Notes: generated from the letters alone by a model not told the origin. 23,883 nt of DNA from SM23-78 sp041479965 (GCA_041479965.1 JBGOZE010000011.1:1-23883), one strand, 5' to 3'. Positions 7,264 through 13,511 are shown, counted from the first letter of the stretch. Made by a program: numbers and translations.

Positions 7264-7743
7264 TTACTCCAGCTGGAACCTGACAGTGACTGTGAAGATG
7301 ACTGGCCGTGCTTTGCCGTCGATGATCATAGGCTCGTACACCCACTGCTTGACAGCATCGATTGCTGATTGGTCGAGCAATGGGATGGAGCGCAGCACCT
7401 TGATCGTCTCTACCCGGCCGTAAATGTCGGTCGTGGCTTCGAGGATGACGATGCCTTCGACTCTGCTTTGGCGTGCCACTTCAGGGTAGACTGGTGCTAC
7501 TTCCTTGACGAGCTTGGGAGGCTTGATCTCTCCGACAGCTCTGACAGGCTCGACAGTTTCCACTGGCGAGACTGGCGTGACCACCTCCTGGGCAACTTGA
7601 GCTTTTTCAGGTGGCGTCGGCTCTGAAGCCTTGCGAGGAGTCAAGACCACCCATAGCAGCACAGCGAACAGGGCGAGGACCAGGAACACGACCAGGATGT
7701 TCTGCGTGAACTTGGTGTTGACCTCTTTCTTTTGTACATCCAT
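7264..7743 (-). CDS. TonB-like energy transducer protein
   Basis: This 159-aa protein has a short cytoplasmic N-terminus, one membrane segment (ILVVFLVLALFAVLLWVVL near 16-34), a Pro/Glu/Val-rich periplasmic spacer (about 38-72), and a TonB C-terminal domain (about 75-159). The domain includes the YP motif in EVAPVYPEVARQSRVEG, GIVILEATTDIYGRVETIKV and LLDQSAIDAVKQWVYEPMII. TonB proteins pass proton-motive energy from ExbB/ExbD to outer-membrane receptors, but neither partner nor receptor is in the window. The spacer is short for spanning a full periplasm. ATG at 7743 follows an exceptionally strong AAAGGAGGTGATAAAGA, itself preceded by a 7-bp hairpin. It is the last gene of its block. Confidence 0.9.
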   Translation of the reverse strand: MDVQKKEVNTKFTQNILVVFLVLALFAVLLWVVLTPRKASEPTPPEKAQVAQEVVTPVSPVETVEPVRAVGEIKPPKLVKEVAPVYPEVARQSRVEGIVILEATTDIYGRVETIKVLRSIPLLDQSAIDAVKQWVYEPMIIDGKARPVIFTVTVRFQLE

Positions 7744-7774
7744 TCTTTATCACCTCCTTTCAGTACTGGATATG

Positions 7775-7795
7775 ATGCTTCACCTATCGAAGCAT
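7775..7795 (-). other. Hairpin in the TonB-like gene leader
   Basis: ATGCTTC and GAAGCAT form a perfect 7-bp stem around a 7-nt loop, about 20 nt upstream of the ribosome site of the TonB-like gene and just after the stop of the 62-aa gene. No U-run follows, so it looks like an RNA processing or stability element rather than a terminator. Confidence 0.45.
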
Positions 7796-7808
7796 TTGTT
7801 GCTCTGAG

Positions 7809-7997
7809 CTAGATCTTCTTCTTGAAGACGATGGCGCCGGTGTTTTTCTCCCTGTGAGAGAGCAGGTAGCCCTCGCCCTGCATGTGCTTGATCATCTTCA
7901 CGAGCCACGTGTGGTTGGGCTTGGAAATCATCGACTGGGCTTCTGCGATGCTCCCTTGGAAGACGATCTTGTAGCCGTGGATGATTATTTGTTTCAT
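7809..7997 (-). CDS. 62-aa soluble protein, unknown function
   Basis: A small basic alpha/beta protein: MKQIIIHGYKIVFQGSIAEA at the start, a Trp/Met/His-rich centre, then GYLLSHREKNTGAIVFKKKI at the end. Its plan (II-x-x-Y-x-[VI]-x-F-x-G near the start, G-[FY]-L near the middle, hydrophobic-F-x-KK end) resembles the 63-aa protein at 13872-14063, so the two may be distant paralogues. ATG at 7997 follows GAAAGGAAAAAAGC. Family not recognised. Confidence 0.65.
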   Translation of the reverse strand: MKQIIIHGYKIVFQGSIAEAQSMISKPNHTWLVKMIKHMQGEGYLLSHREKNTGAIVFKKKI

Positions 7998-8045
7998 GCT
8001 TTTTTCCTTTCGTCTTTTTCTTGGTTTTCCCGGACCGCCTCGCGT

Positions 8046-8402
8046 CTACAGAATTCCCTTCAGGTCCAGCTTCTGCTTCGCCACACGCTCGACCTTGAGG
8101 CTCAATGCCTTGAGGTCAGCCACTTGCTCGACCATGTGAGGCTGGCAGATGAAGAAATTCCCGCCGTCCTTGAGAGCCATGAACCTCTTCTCTCCGATGA
8201 TGCTCAGAAGGATCCTGTGCTTCTTGGAAGCTCCTTCCAGCCTGATCGTGTCATCTCTGTAATCAGGGTCCTCCGAGCATGCTCCGGGTGTGAAGCAGCA
8301 CTTCCACTGCCAACCTCTCGAAGAGAGCTGCCTCTTCAGGAAGTCCTTGACGAGATCCTTGAGTTCGTCGTTGACCTGGATGGTTCCGTTAGTTCTTTCC
8401 AT
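8046..8402 (-). CDS. 118-aa soluble protein with cysteines, unknown function
   Basis: It starts MERTNGTIQVNDELKDLVKD at ATG 8402, chosen because GAAAGGAGAATCA precedes it; the frame is open to 8462 but that part overlaps the 50-aa gene. A Cys-containing stretch (WKCCFTPGACSEDPDYRDD, near 33-51) is followed by a beta-rich core (ILLSIIGEKRFMALKDGGNF) and a helical C-terminus with several Lys and Leu. No membrane segment. Family not recognised. Confidence 0.7.
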   Translation of the reverse strand: MERTNGTIQVNDELKDLVKDFLKRQLSSRGWQWKCCFTPGACSEDPDYRDDTIRLEGASKKHRILLSIIGEKRFMALKDGGNFFICQPHMVEQVADLKALSLKVERVAKQKLDLKGIL

Positions 8403-8413
8403 TGATTCTCCTT

Positions 8414-8566
8414 TCATTTGATTTTTTCCTTGACTTGCTGATTCGCCTGCTTTATCTCCCAATCCTTCATTCCCTTTGGCCTGAATAGCTTGTTGATCTT
8501 GTCCAGGTTGAGGAAGAAGAGAGGAAGGAAAATGATGAGGAAAATTGAGAATAAGAAGGCTTTCAC
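8414..8566 (-). CDS. 50-aa single-pass membrane protein, GTG start
   Basis: GTG at 8566 follows CGAAAGGAGGTCTC at ideal spacing. The product starts MKAFLFSIFLIIFLPLFFLN (a membrane helix at about 3-20), followed by a charged tail (DKINKLFRPKG, then IKQANQQVKEKIK). The stop overlaps the ribosome site of the 118-aa gene, and the upstream 144-aa gene ends 14 nt before. It could be a membrane-tethered regulator or a small subunit; function unknown. Confidence 0.7.
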   Translation of the reverse strand: MKAFLFSIFLIIFLPLFFLNLDKINKLFRPKGMKDWEIKQANQQVKEKIK

Positions 8567-8580
8567 GAGACCTCCTTTCG

Positions 8581-9015
8581 TCAGTAGACGTCGAGGCTAG
8601 TCTTGCCGTTCAGGAAATCCAGGATGATGCTGCGCATGTGGTTGAGCTTGTGACGGGCGATCTTGTCAACATCAGGAATAGGGCGCCATTCGATACTGGT
8701 TAGTCCTAAACGGAAGAACAAATCATCTCCCAGGATCTCCTTTATGAGCCGCACACAACCTGATCTGTTTTCGATGGGCTCTCTCATCTGAAAGATGTTC
8801 AACACGCACTTGGTGCAGTCAAGCATCTTATCCTCATCGAATGACTTTTGGCAGAGAGGGCACGGCTTCTTAATCACCCACTTATCTGACATTTTCTGGG
8901 CTTCGACCTCAGCGTTCGCAGGATTGAATCTTTCTGCGAGCAGCTTCAAGTCCTTCTTGGTGATGTTGATGACACGCACCTCATCTGTCTTCTTCAGCGT
9001 GATGGTTATTTCCAT
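8581..9015 (-). CDS. 144-aa protein with zinc-knuckle-like CxxC pair
   Basis: The N-terminal part is beta-rich (MEITITLKKTDEVRVINITK). A CPLC ... CTKC pair near 52-70 looks like a zinc site, with two more Cys nearby, followed by a helical C-terminal half ending MRSIILDFLNGKTSLDVY. ATG at 9015 follows GAAAGGAGACACCC. Its C-terminus is echoed by a 14-codon frame just upstream (9028-9072), suggesting an ancestral tandem duplication. Family not recognised. Confidence 0.72.
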   Translation of the reverse strand: MEITITLKKTDEVRVINITKKDLKLLAERFNPANAEVEAQKMSDKWVIKKPCPLCQKSFDEDKMLDCTKCVLNIFQMREPIENRSGCVRLIKEILGDDLFFRLGLTSIEWRPIPDVDKIARHKLNHMRSIILDFLNGKTSLDVY

Positions 9016-9027
9016 GGGTGTCTCCTT

Positions 9028-9072
9028 TCAGAACTCGAAAGTTGTTTTGCCTTTCAGGATTGATTGTATCAT
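9028..9072 (-). pseudogene. 14-codon remnant resembling the C-terminus of the 144-aa gene
   Basis: The frame MIQSILKGKTTFEF plus stop lies between the 81-aa and 144-aa genes. It matches the last residues of the downstream 144-aa protein (MRSIILDFLNGKTSLDVY) in position of M, S-I, hydrophobics and the GKT element. No good ribosome site precedes it. Most simply it is the tail of a duplicated copy whose body was deleted; a chance match cannot be excluded at this length. Confidence 0.35.
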
Positions 9073-9083
9073 CCTGTTTTGAC

Positions 9084-9329
9084 TCACTCTGAGCCTATGT
9101 CTTCTTCCTGCTCTGCCTTTCGCTCCCTGATGCAGATGGCATAGTAAGCCAGCCTGATAAGGAGCACTGAAACTGCGAGTAGGATGATTACTGGCTTCAG
9201 AGCATGAAGAGCCTTGATGTCAGAATAAACACAAGTCAGTAAGAAGAGAGCGAACAATACGAGAAAGCCTTTGAATCCGCTCTCAGCATGGTCATAGCAC
9301 CGGTTGGTTTTCTTGATGAAATGGATCAA
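9084..9329 (-). CDS. 81-aa two-segment membrane protein, TTG start
   Basis: TTG at 9329 follows AAAAAGGAGAGGAA. The product has a basic N-terminus, two membrane helices (GFLVLFALFLLTCVY near 20-34 and VIILLAVSVLLIRLAYYAI near 47-65) and an acidic tail (RERKAEQEEDIGSE). It begins directly after the hairpin and U-run at 9340-9417, so expression must come from read-through or a promoter hidden within that hairpin. Family not recognised. Confidence 0.7.
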   Translation of the reverse strand: MIHFIKKTNRCYDHAESGFKGFLVLFALFLLTCVYSDIKALHALKPVIILLAVSVLLIRLAYYAICIRERKAEQEEDIGSE

Positions 9330-9339
9330 TTCCTCTCCT

Positions 9340-9418
9340 TTTTTTTTAAAATAAAAATCAGGGGAGAGGGCGCTTCCTCGAACCTTGAAAGTAATTCGAG
9401 AAAGAAATCCCTCCCCTC
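9340..9418 (-). terminator. Bipartite hairpin with U-rich tail, probable minus-strand terminator
   Basis: The outer stem pairs AGGGGAGAGGG (9360-9370) with CCCTCCCCT (9409-9417), leaving a 2-nt bulge. Inside is a perfect CTCGAA / TTCGAG hairpin (9377-9400). On the minus strand the outer stem is followed by GATTTTTATTTT. It separates the 186-aa gene from the TTG-started 81-aa gene. Confidence 0.65.
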
Positions 9419-9468
9419 AGGCTCTGACTAGCTCAGGTGCGATTCTCTGATGTTCTCTTCAGGAAGGC

Positions 9469-10029
9469 TTAGTGGTCCAGCCTCCTCTTCTTGTCAGAGA
9501 CAGGCTCCAGCCATCTCTCAAGCCACCTCTCAGCCCAGTGTTTGTCGTCCTCGACGATATGGTAGATGATTTCACCATCTATGACTCCATAGCAGCTCTC
9601 GATGGTGACCACTTGGCCTTTGAAGGGCTCCATATCTTCGTCAAATTCCGGGGAATCATGGGGCCGGACAGGGTTTTTTGAGACTCGGACATGGTCTCCT
9701 GGCTTGAACTTGGCTTTCTTCATAATCTCAGCTTCTGCCTCTTTTTCTCTCCTCATCCTCTTGAACATCTCTTCAAACTCTTTCAGCTGTTCTTTTTTCT
9801 CTGCCAGCTGCTCCTTCCCGTGCTTGAGACCCTCTTCGTAGGCCTCGATGTCCTTACCAGCTATGGTGAGAATGAGATCCGAGAGGGCGCACTGCAGCCT
9901 GTTCTTCGCATCTTCGCTCCGCATCTCATTGTGATAGGCCAGGGCTTCCTGAAGCTCTTTTCTCTGAGTCTTCATCCTCTCGAGATCCTTCTTCTGTTTT
10001 TCCAGGAATTCTTCGGCCTCTTGAATCAT
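9469..10029 (-). CDS. Coiled-coil protein with C-terminal SH3/KOW-like domain
   Basis: This 186-aa protein begins with a long, strongly charged coiled coil (about residues 1-105; e.g. LEKQKKDLERMKTQRKELQE and QLAEKKEQLKEFEEMFKRMR). A compact beta domain follows: FKPGDHVRVSKNPVRPHDS, GQVVTIESCYGVIDGE, then YHIVEDDKHWAERWLERWLE, which resembles KOW/SH3-type barrels. I chose ATG at 10029 because the upstream 34-aa gene stops in a 4-nt ATGA overlap there and AGGAGG is adjacent; a TTG six codons upstream (10047) is the alternative. No membrane segment. Possibly a scaffold protein, by inference only. Confidence 0.72.
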   Translation of the reverse strand: MIQEAEEFLEKQKKDLERMKTQRKELQEALAYHNEMRSEDAKNRLQCALSDLILTIAGKDIEAYEEGLKHGKEQLAEKKEQLKEFEEMFKRMRREKEAEAEIMKKAKFKPGDHVRVSKNPVRPHDSPEFDEDMEPFKGQVVTIESCYGVIDGEIIYHIVEDDKHWAERWLERWLEPVSDKKRRLDH

Positions 10030-10130
10030 CCTCCTAGCCTTAGCCAAATCTTCTTCAGGAGATGAAGCCCCCTAATCTCTCTGAGAAAATCTGAGAGAGA
10101 CAACGAGTGTTTTCTCTTTTCATTACCCAA
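10026..10130 (-). CDS. 34-aa small protein, TTG start, translationally coupled
   Basis: TTG at 10130 follows GAAAGGAGAAAACAA at ideal spacing. The product starts MGNEKRKHSLSLSDFLREIR and ends in LKKIWLRLGG, a basic amphipathic helix candidate. Its stop overlaps ATG 10029 of the coiled-coil gene (ATGA), the usual sign of coupling. A small internal hairpin (CTCTCT / AGAGAG) lies in its middle. An ATG in another frame (10123) could instead encode 22 aa but is badly spaced. Confidence 0.5.
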   Translation of the reverse strand: MGNEKRKHSLSLSDFLREIRGLHLLKKIWLRLGG

Positions 10131-10177
10131 TTGTTTTCTCCTTTCATTCAATATGTTTGTCTTGAAAATCCTTAGAG

Positions 10178-10217
10178 GGTTAGCACCAAGCTTTTTTCTC
10201 AGCTGAAGATGCTAACC
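10178..10217 (-). repeat. Long-loop palindrome GGTTAGCA / TGCTAACC
   Basis: A perfect 8-bp stem surrounds a 24-nt loop that itself contains AGCT repeats able to pair. On the minus strand it is followed by CTCTAAGGATTTTCAAG, weakly U-rich. It sits about 45 nt before the ribosome site of the 34-aa gene. Confidence 0.5.
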
Positions 10218-10302
10218 TCCTCACCTGATCGTCTTCTGCCCACTCAAACCTCATTCTTTCTGAGAGACTGCTCGAACCCCCTTTCCTTTTCAATCCTTTT
10301 TC

Positions 10303-10353
10303 AAGGGGCTTACTCAATCATTGCTTTTCATGGCAGCGATCTTTCAGCCCCTT
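10303..10353 (-). repeat. Long-loop palindrome, GGGGC family copy 2
   Basis: A perfect 8-bp stem, AAGGGGCT / AGCCCCTT, with the same GGGGCTTACTC and TTTCAGCCCCT borders as the copy at 7198-7250 and the same 49-nt span. The loop differs and forms its own inner hairpin (ATTGCT / AGCGAT). It lies downstream of the 74-aa gene, probably at the end of that transcription unit. Confidence 0.6.
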
Positions 10354-10379
10354 CCCTTGATATGATAGGAGAGGAACCC

Positions 10380-10604
10380 CTACTTTTTAGGCCCTTCTTG
10401 TTTCTTCAAAGTGAATGCGTCTATCAGGGCGATGATGAAGCCAAATGCCAGGCATCCTGCGCCCATCGCCACCCTGAAGAGAAGAGAGTGGATAGGGCTG
10501 GATGAAGCATCTGCTTCCATGCCCATGCCTCTGAAAAGAAAGCATATCACGATTAAAATGGTGGATGCCCACATAAATTTCATGATGAAAAGCTTCTTTC
10601 TCAT
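10380..10604 (-). CDS. 74-aa two-segment membrane protein, unknown function
   Basis: It has two membrane helices (MWASTILIVICFLFRGMGM near 11-29 and LLFRVAMGAGCLAFGFIIALI near 41-61), joined by a short acidic/Ser-rich loop (EADASSSPIHS), with a basic tail (KKQEGPKK). ATG at 10604 overlaps the stop of the 28-aa gene (ATGA) and follows AAAAGGAGGGTTAG, so the two are coupled. Family not recognised. Confidence 0.7.
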   Translation of the reverse strand: MRKKLFIMKFMWASTILIVICFLFRGMGMEADASSSPIHSLLFRVAMGAGCLAFGFIIALIDAFTLKKQEGPKK

Positions 10605-10687
10605 CTAACCCTCCTTTTGATCTTGATGCTTTTCTTGACAACTCCTCTCTGGCCGAGCGGGTGCTTCTTGTCAAGCTTGAATACCAT
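10601..10687 (-). CDS. 28-aa basic mini-protein
   Basis: The product MVFKLDKKHPLGQRGVVKKS plus an IKIKRRVR tail is very basic. ATG at 10687 follows GGGAGGG by about 10 nt and lies 1 nt after the stop of the 54-aa gene; its own stop overlaps the next ATG. Coupling on both sides supports translation. It could be an RNA-binding peptide or simply a coupling frame. Confidence 0.45.
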   Translation of the reverse strand: MVFKLDKKHPLGQRGVVKKSIKIKRRVR

Positions 10688-10688
10688 A

Positions 10689-10853
10689 TCAGAAAGCCCT
10701 CCCTCTCGCTTCTCTCCAGGAGAAAAAATCTTTTCGTCCGTTGAACCTTTTGAGGCGGATCTTTTTCCTGCGCCTCTCCTTTCTTGCGGATTTTTCCTCC
10801 TCGAAGGAAGAATCTTGAAGAAAACTATTCATGACCTTCCAACCTTTGCACAT
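10689..10853 (-). CDS. 54-aa strongly basic small protein
   Basis: ATG at 10853 is chosen because AAAAGGAGAGCAACCAA precedes it; a TTG eight codons upstream lies before that site. The product begins MCKGWKVMNSFLQDSSFEEE and continues with an Arg/Lys-rich helix (SARKERRRKKIRLKRFNGRK). The charge suggests nucleic-acid or acidic-membrane contact; this is inference from composition. Stop is 1 nt before the next start. Confidence 0.5.
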   Translation of the reverse strand: MCKGWKVMNSFLQDSSFEEEKSARKERRRKKIRLKRFNGRKDFFSWREARGRAF

Positions 10854-10944
10854 TTGGTTGCTCTCCTTTTGATGCAAATTTCTTTTGTTTGAGAATGAAT
10901 CAGCTTTGAAAAGAAAAAAACTTCGTGGCCAGTTCCTCTGGAGT

Positions 10945-11241
10945 TCAGATCCTGCCGATGAACTTCAGGACAGCAAGGCCCAAAGTCACGCAGCTGATAA
11001 ATGCGGCTGTGATGTGGGCCAGCAATTTGAAAGTCTTGCTCTCGCAAACATATTCAGGCTGGACCTTGACGAATAAGAGAAAGAATAGCCAGATGGCAGG
11101 CGCGAAGAGCACGAAGACCAGGCCGATGATGGTGTGCCTGGCGCTGGCAGGGACGATGTTGAAGAGCATGCTTCCAATCCCTACCAAGATGAGAAAGATA
11201 ACGAGGAAAAATATTTTCTGGATTTTCACGGACATTTTCAT
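10945..11241 (-). CDS. 98-aa membrane protein with three hydrophobic segments
   Basis: Segments: IFFLVIFLILVGIGSMLFNI near 10-29, IIGLVFVLFAPAIWLFFLLF near 38-57, and LAHITAAFISCVTLGLAVLKFI near 74-95. A 16-residue polar loop holds one Cys. Two starts are possible: ATG 11241 is very close to its GAAAGGAG, while ATG 11235, two codons later (MSVKIQKIFF), is better spaced. Family not recognised. Confidence 0.7.
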   Translation of the reverse strand: MKMSVKIQKIFFLVIFLILVGIGSMLFNIVPASARHTIIGLVFVLFAPAIWLFFLLFVKVQPEYVCESKTFKLLAHITAAFISCVTLGLAVLKFIGRI

Positions 11242-11260
11242 TTGCTCCTTTCAGATTGCG

Positions 11261-11758
11261 TCATTCATCAGGGATCATGCTCCAGGTAAGCACGCGCTTG
11301 AGGCGCTCTACTTCCTCTCGCATCTCCTTCTTGACCGCAGGGTCATTCTCAAGAGCGAGGCAGGCTTGTTTAGCCTTGAGGTTCTCGAAAGCTTCCTTCT
11401 TCCTGAAGAATTCTGCATCAGTGATTTCTTTCCTGTTGAGCTTGCGCTCCAGAAGTTTGAGCAGGGATTCGTATTCCGGGCTCATCTCTTTCTTGAGATT
11501 GAACAGCGCGATAAAAGAGTTCTTGTCACTGCTCATGTAGAGCTGCACGCTCAACACCAGATTGCACAGCATCCCGATGCAGAACATGATGAAGAAGGTC
11601 ATCAAGGCATGAATCTTCTCGAAGATGGTCAGCCCGAGGAGCACAGGATAGATAAGCATCAAGCTGTAAAGGACTTTCTCAAAGGTTTTTTGCTTGGCAT
11701 CCTTCTTATAAGCCCACAAGCTGATGTTCTGGACTAGTCTGATAAAAACTTTCTTCAT
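11261..11758 (-). CDS. Two-segment membrane protein with charged helical C-terminus
   Basis: This 165-aa protein has a basic N-terminal helix (KKDAKQKTFEKVLY), two membrane segments (LYSLMLIYPVLLGLTIF near 30-46 and MTFFIMFCIGMLCNLVLSVQLY near 53-74), and a long cytoplasmic coiled-coil-like domain (LLKLLERKLNRKEITDAEFF, EMREEVERLKRVLTW). The architecture recalls small SHOCT-tailed membrane proteins, since the LxxRKLNRKEITDAEFFRKK segment resembles a SHOCT motif. ATG at 11758 follows CCAAGGAGAAAAAAAGC. A terminator-like hairpin lies just upstream. Confidence 0.72.
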   Translation of the reverse strand: MKKVFIRLVQNISLWAYKKDAKQKTFEKVLYSLMLIYPVLLGLTIFEKIHALMTFFIMFCIGMLCNLVLSVQLYMSSDKNSFIALFNLKKEMSPEYESLLKLLERKLNRKEITDAEFFRKKEAFENLKAKQACLALENDPAVKKEMREEVERLKRVLTWSMIPDE

Positions 11759-11786
11759 GCTTTTTTTCTCCTTGGAATTACAGAAT

Positions 11787-11865
11787 GAAAAAAATAGGGG
11801 CAGCCCCTACGCAGAGCGAAAAAAAGGAGGGGGAGAGAAAAACGCCCAGCGCAAGAGCTGCCCCC
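11787..11865 (-). terminator. Long-loop hairpin with U-run, probable terminator
   Basis: GGGGCAGC (11797-11804) pairs perfectly with GCTGCCCC (11857-11864) around a 52-nt loop. On the minus strand the 3' arm is followed by TATTTTTTTC. It lies between the 149-aa gene and the 165-aa gene, dividing two blocks of the array. Confidence 0.65.
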
Positions 11866-11891
11866 TGACTCTGACAAGAAAATTTTCTAGG

Positions 11892-12341
11892 TTATTCTGG
11901 GATAGAAAGAAACTTTCCTTTGCTGAGATTGATTGAACTGAGCTCTTTCATGAGCTTCGCGTGCAGCCAGGGCCTGTACTGTTTCAGGAGGGTGAGGACT
12001 TTCTCGACAATATGCATGCTGGCACGGCTGTTCACTCCATTGACTTTCTTGAGCATCCTGCTGATGAAATCCCCGACTTTTTCATCAGTCGCAGGCTGGT
12101 AGCCTTCATTGTCTTGGGTAGTGCCTCGCTGGAGCAAGCTTTCCAAGTCCTCCAGATAAGCAGGCCACATATCTGCCTTTATTTTCTTGACGCCCTTCTT
12201 GTAGCCTAATACCACAAGGAAGAGTCCTGGGAATATCAGAAGGATGTTCTTGTGGCCGAAGCTGATGATGATGAGCCCAGCAGCCATGATGAGCCAGGGA
12301 ATGATTTCCCTCAACAGTTTCTTGACTTTATCCTTGTTCAT
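11892..12341 (-). CDS. Membrane-anchored protein with helical cytoplasmic domain
   Basis: This 149-aa protein has a basic N-terminus (MNKDKVKKLLREIIPW) and two close hydrophobic stretches (WLIMAAGLIIISFG near 16-29, ILLIFPGLFLVVLGY near 33-47) that probably form a hairpin. A soluble helical region follows (WPAYLEDLESLLQRGTTQDN, VEKVLTLLKQYRPWLHAKLM). ATG at 12341 follows AAGGAGGAGGCCATCA, which overlaps the end of the upstream 145-aa gene. Family not recognised. Confidence 0.72.
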   Translation of the reverse strand: MNKDKVKKLLREIIPWLIMAAGLIIISFGHKNILLIFPGLFLVVLGYKKGVKKIKADMWPAYLEDLESLLQRGTTQDNEGYQPATDEKVGDFISRMLKKVNGVNSRASMHIVEKVLTLLKQYRPWLHAKLMKELSSINLSKGKFLSIPE

Positions 12342-12355
12342 TGATGGCCTCCTCC

Positions 12356-12793
12356 TTAGCTGATGCTTTCGCTGCCAGGGCTGTACTGCTGGAAGAGCAC
12401 ATCTTTCCTGTCGAAGATGCTCTTCAGCTCTCCCAGGATTCTTTCAGCAGAAGCAATGGCTTCCTTGGCTATCTCGAGCAATGACTCGATAATAGCTGCT
12501 TCCTTTTCAGTGATGAGCTGGTAACACTCAAACCAGGATTTGATGCAGCTCATGTTGCTCTTGGCCATGCTCATGTGTGTTTCCACTGATGCGCTCATGT
12601 ACTTGACATGGGTCAAGACGTAGTTCTTGCTGATCAGTTCCTGGTCCTGCATGATGTTGTTGTAAACAAGGGGGAAAGCTTTCTCCACCACTTCGATTTT
12701 CTTGTTGAAGAGAGGGAAGACGTCTTCCAGGACCTCTTTCTTGAGAGCCTTGCTTGATGCTGATATCTCGAAGAAATCAGGAATCTTTTTCAT
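12356..12793 (-). CDS. 145-aa all-helical soluble protein, unknown function
   Basis: Predicted helices dominate: SSKALKKEVLEDVFPLFNKK, VYNNIMQDQELISKNYVLTH, METHMSMAKSN-type central helices rich in Met, and IIESLLEIAKEAIASAERIL. Two Cys sit mid-chain (MSCIKSWFECYQ). It resembles an uncharacterised four-helix bundle. ATG at 12793 follows GAAAGGATAGGAACAAC. Next gene starts 15 nt after its stop. Confidence 0.7.
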   Translation of the reverse strand: MKKIPDFFEISASSKALKKEVLEDVFPLFNKKIEVVEKAFPLVYNNIMQDQELISKNYVLTHVKYMSASVETHMSMAKSNMSCIKSWFECYQLITEKEAAIIESLLEIAKEAIASAERILGELKSIFDRKDVLFQQYSPGSESIS

Positions 12794-12816
12794 GTTGTTC
12801 CTATCCTTTCAGGGTT

Positions 12817-13053
12817 TTACTTGTTAAGGAAAAACCCGTTCCGCTGTATGATTACGGTGGTCACCCCTACAGTGATGGCTATGCTGAGCAGGAACGAGAT
12901 GATGTGCCGGGTGTCTTCTTCCAGGTGTGTGCGGGAGAGCAGCTTGTTGATGAACCAGGAAAAGAATGCGCACAAGGTTACCACAAGCGCAAGCCACAGG
13001 CTGATGCAGAGGATGATGTGAATGATTGTGGCAATCAATTGCACAAAACTCAT
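12817..13053 (-). CDS. 78-aa membrane protein, first gene of its block
   Basis: Hydrophobic segments are LIATIIHIILCISLWLALVV and CAFFSWFINKLL near 6-38, then IISFLLSIAITVGVTTVII near 50-68, separated by a charged loop (SRTHLEEDTRH). I chose ATG at 13053 because AAAAGGAGGAAACCA precedes it, although the frame is open to 13125. A 48-nt boundary element with a candidate promoter lies just upstream (13082-13162), so this gene probably heads a transcription unit with the 145- and 149-aa genes. Confidence 0.7.
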   Translation of the reverse strand: MSFVQLIATIIHIILCISLWLALVVTLCAFFSWFINKLLSRTHLEEDTRHIISFLLSIAITVGVTTVIIQRNGFFLNK

Positions 13054-13081
13054 TGGTTTCCTCCTTTTAAAATTAATATTT

Positions 13082-13109
13082 ATTCGATGATAATCGCAGT
13101 TGCTTTCAA
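13082..13109 (-). promoter_or_regulatory. Candidate sigma70-type promoter for the 78-aa gene
   Basis: On the minus strand TTGAAA (13104-13109) and TCGAAT (13082-13087, 4 of 6 consensus) are separated by 16 nt. The -35 lies exactly 5 nt after the 48-nt palindrome, the same offset as in the second copy near 15190. The -10 match is moderate. Confidence 0.4.
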
Positions 13110-13114
13110 GAGAA

Positions 13115-13162
13115 AGGCGCCTCACTCAGACCAGCGGCTATCAGCACGACAGTAAGGCGCCT
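13115..13162 (-). repeat. 48-nt boundary palindrome, copy 1
   Basis: Arms AGGCGCCTCACT and AGTAAGGCGCCT form a 12-bp stem in the minus-strand RNA, including one G-U pair. It is the same length as 15199-15246 and shares both arms plus CAGACCA and the CGACAG next to the right arm; only the loop centre differs. It ends the block headed by the 140-aa gene, whose last gene is the 105-aa one. Confidence 0.7.
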
Positions 13163-13193
13163 GTCAAATGAGCCTTTCAGGCTTTCTTCTTTT

Positions 13194-13511
13194 TCACAAG
13201 TCCTCGATGCCTAGTTTGGCACTCTCCTTGTAGATAGCTACTTTGGTCTCTTCGAGCTGGTCGCTCGGATAGGTCACATTGAAAGAGCAGATATCATCTT
13301 CAGGCTCCTTGAAGTTCCTCATGGCAGAGCAGCGAATCCTGTAATCATCCTTTCCTTTCCACTCTTTCTTCAGGGTTTCCTGCAGGGCGCTGCACTTGTC
13401 GATGGCGTCGGGAACGAAAGCCTTCTTAGTGGTTTTCACAGTCACCCTGAGGGTGTTGATGCGAGGGCGCATCTTGTTCGGCAGAGGCTTGACTTTGATT
13501 GAAAGATTCAT
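13194..13511 (-). CDS. 105-aa soluble protein, unknown function
   Basis: A basic N-terminal half with repeated beta-type stretches (MNLSIKVKPLPNKMRPRINT, LRVTVKTTKKAFVPDAIDKC) is followed by a polar region with two further Cys (YRIRCSAMRNFKEPEDDICS) and a helical end. ATG at 13511 has GGAAGGAGAAATTTTTTCAA before it, a slightly long spacer. No membrane segment. Family not recognised. Confidence 0.68.
   Translation of the reverse strand: MNLSIKVKPLPNKMRPRINTLRVTVKTTKKAFVPDAIDKCSALQETLKKEWKGKDDYRIRCSAMRNFKEPEDDICSFNVTYPSDQLEETKVAIYKESAKLGIEDL

Larger units (their letters stand above)
10131..10379 (-). other. 249-nt spacer with two long-loop palindromes
   Basis: No gene is seen. It holds the palindromes at 10178-10217 and 10303-10353 (listed separately) and the ribosome site of the 34-aa gene near 10136-10145. 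On the minus strand several TTGAAA-type hexamers occur just after the second palindrome, but none has a good -10 at normal spacing. A GGTTCGAG string near 10272-10279 is not part of a tRNA fold. Confidence 0.5.

Noticed and set aside
10255..10300. tRNA-like GGTTCGAG string on the minus strand
   Set aside because: No acceptor, D or anticodon stems can be formed around it.
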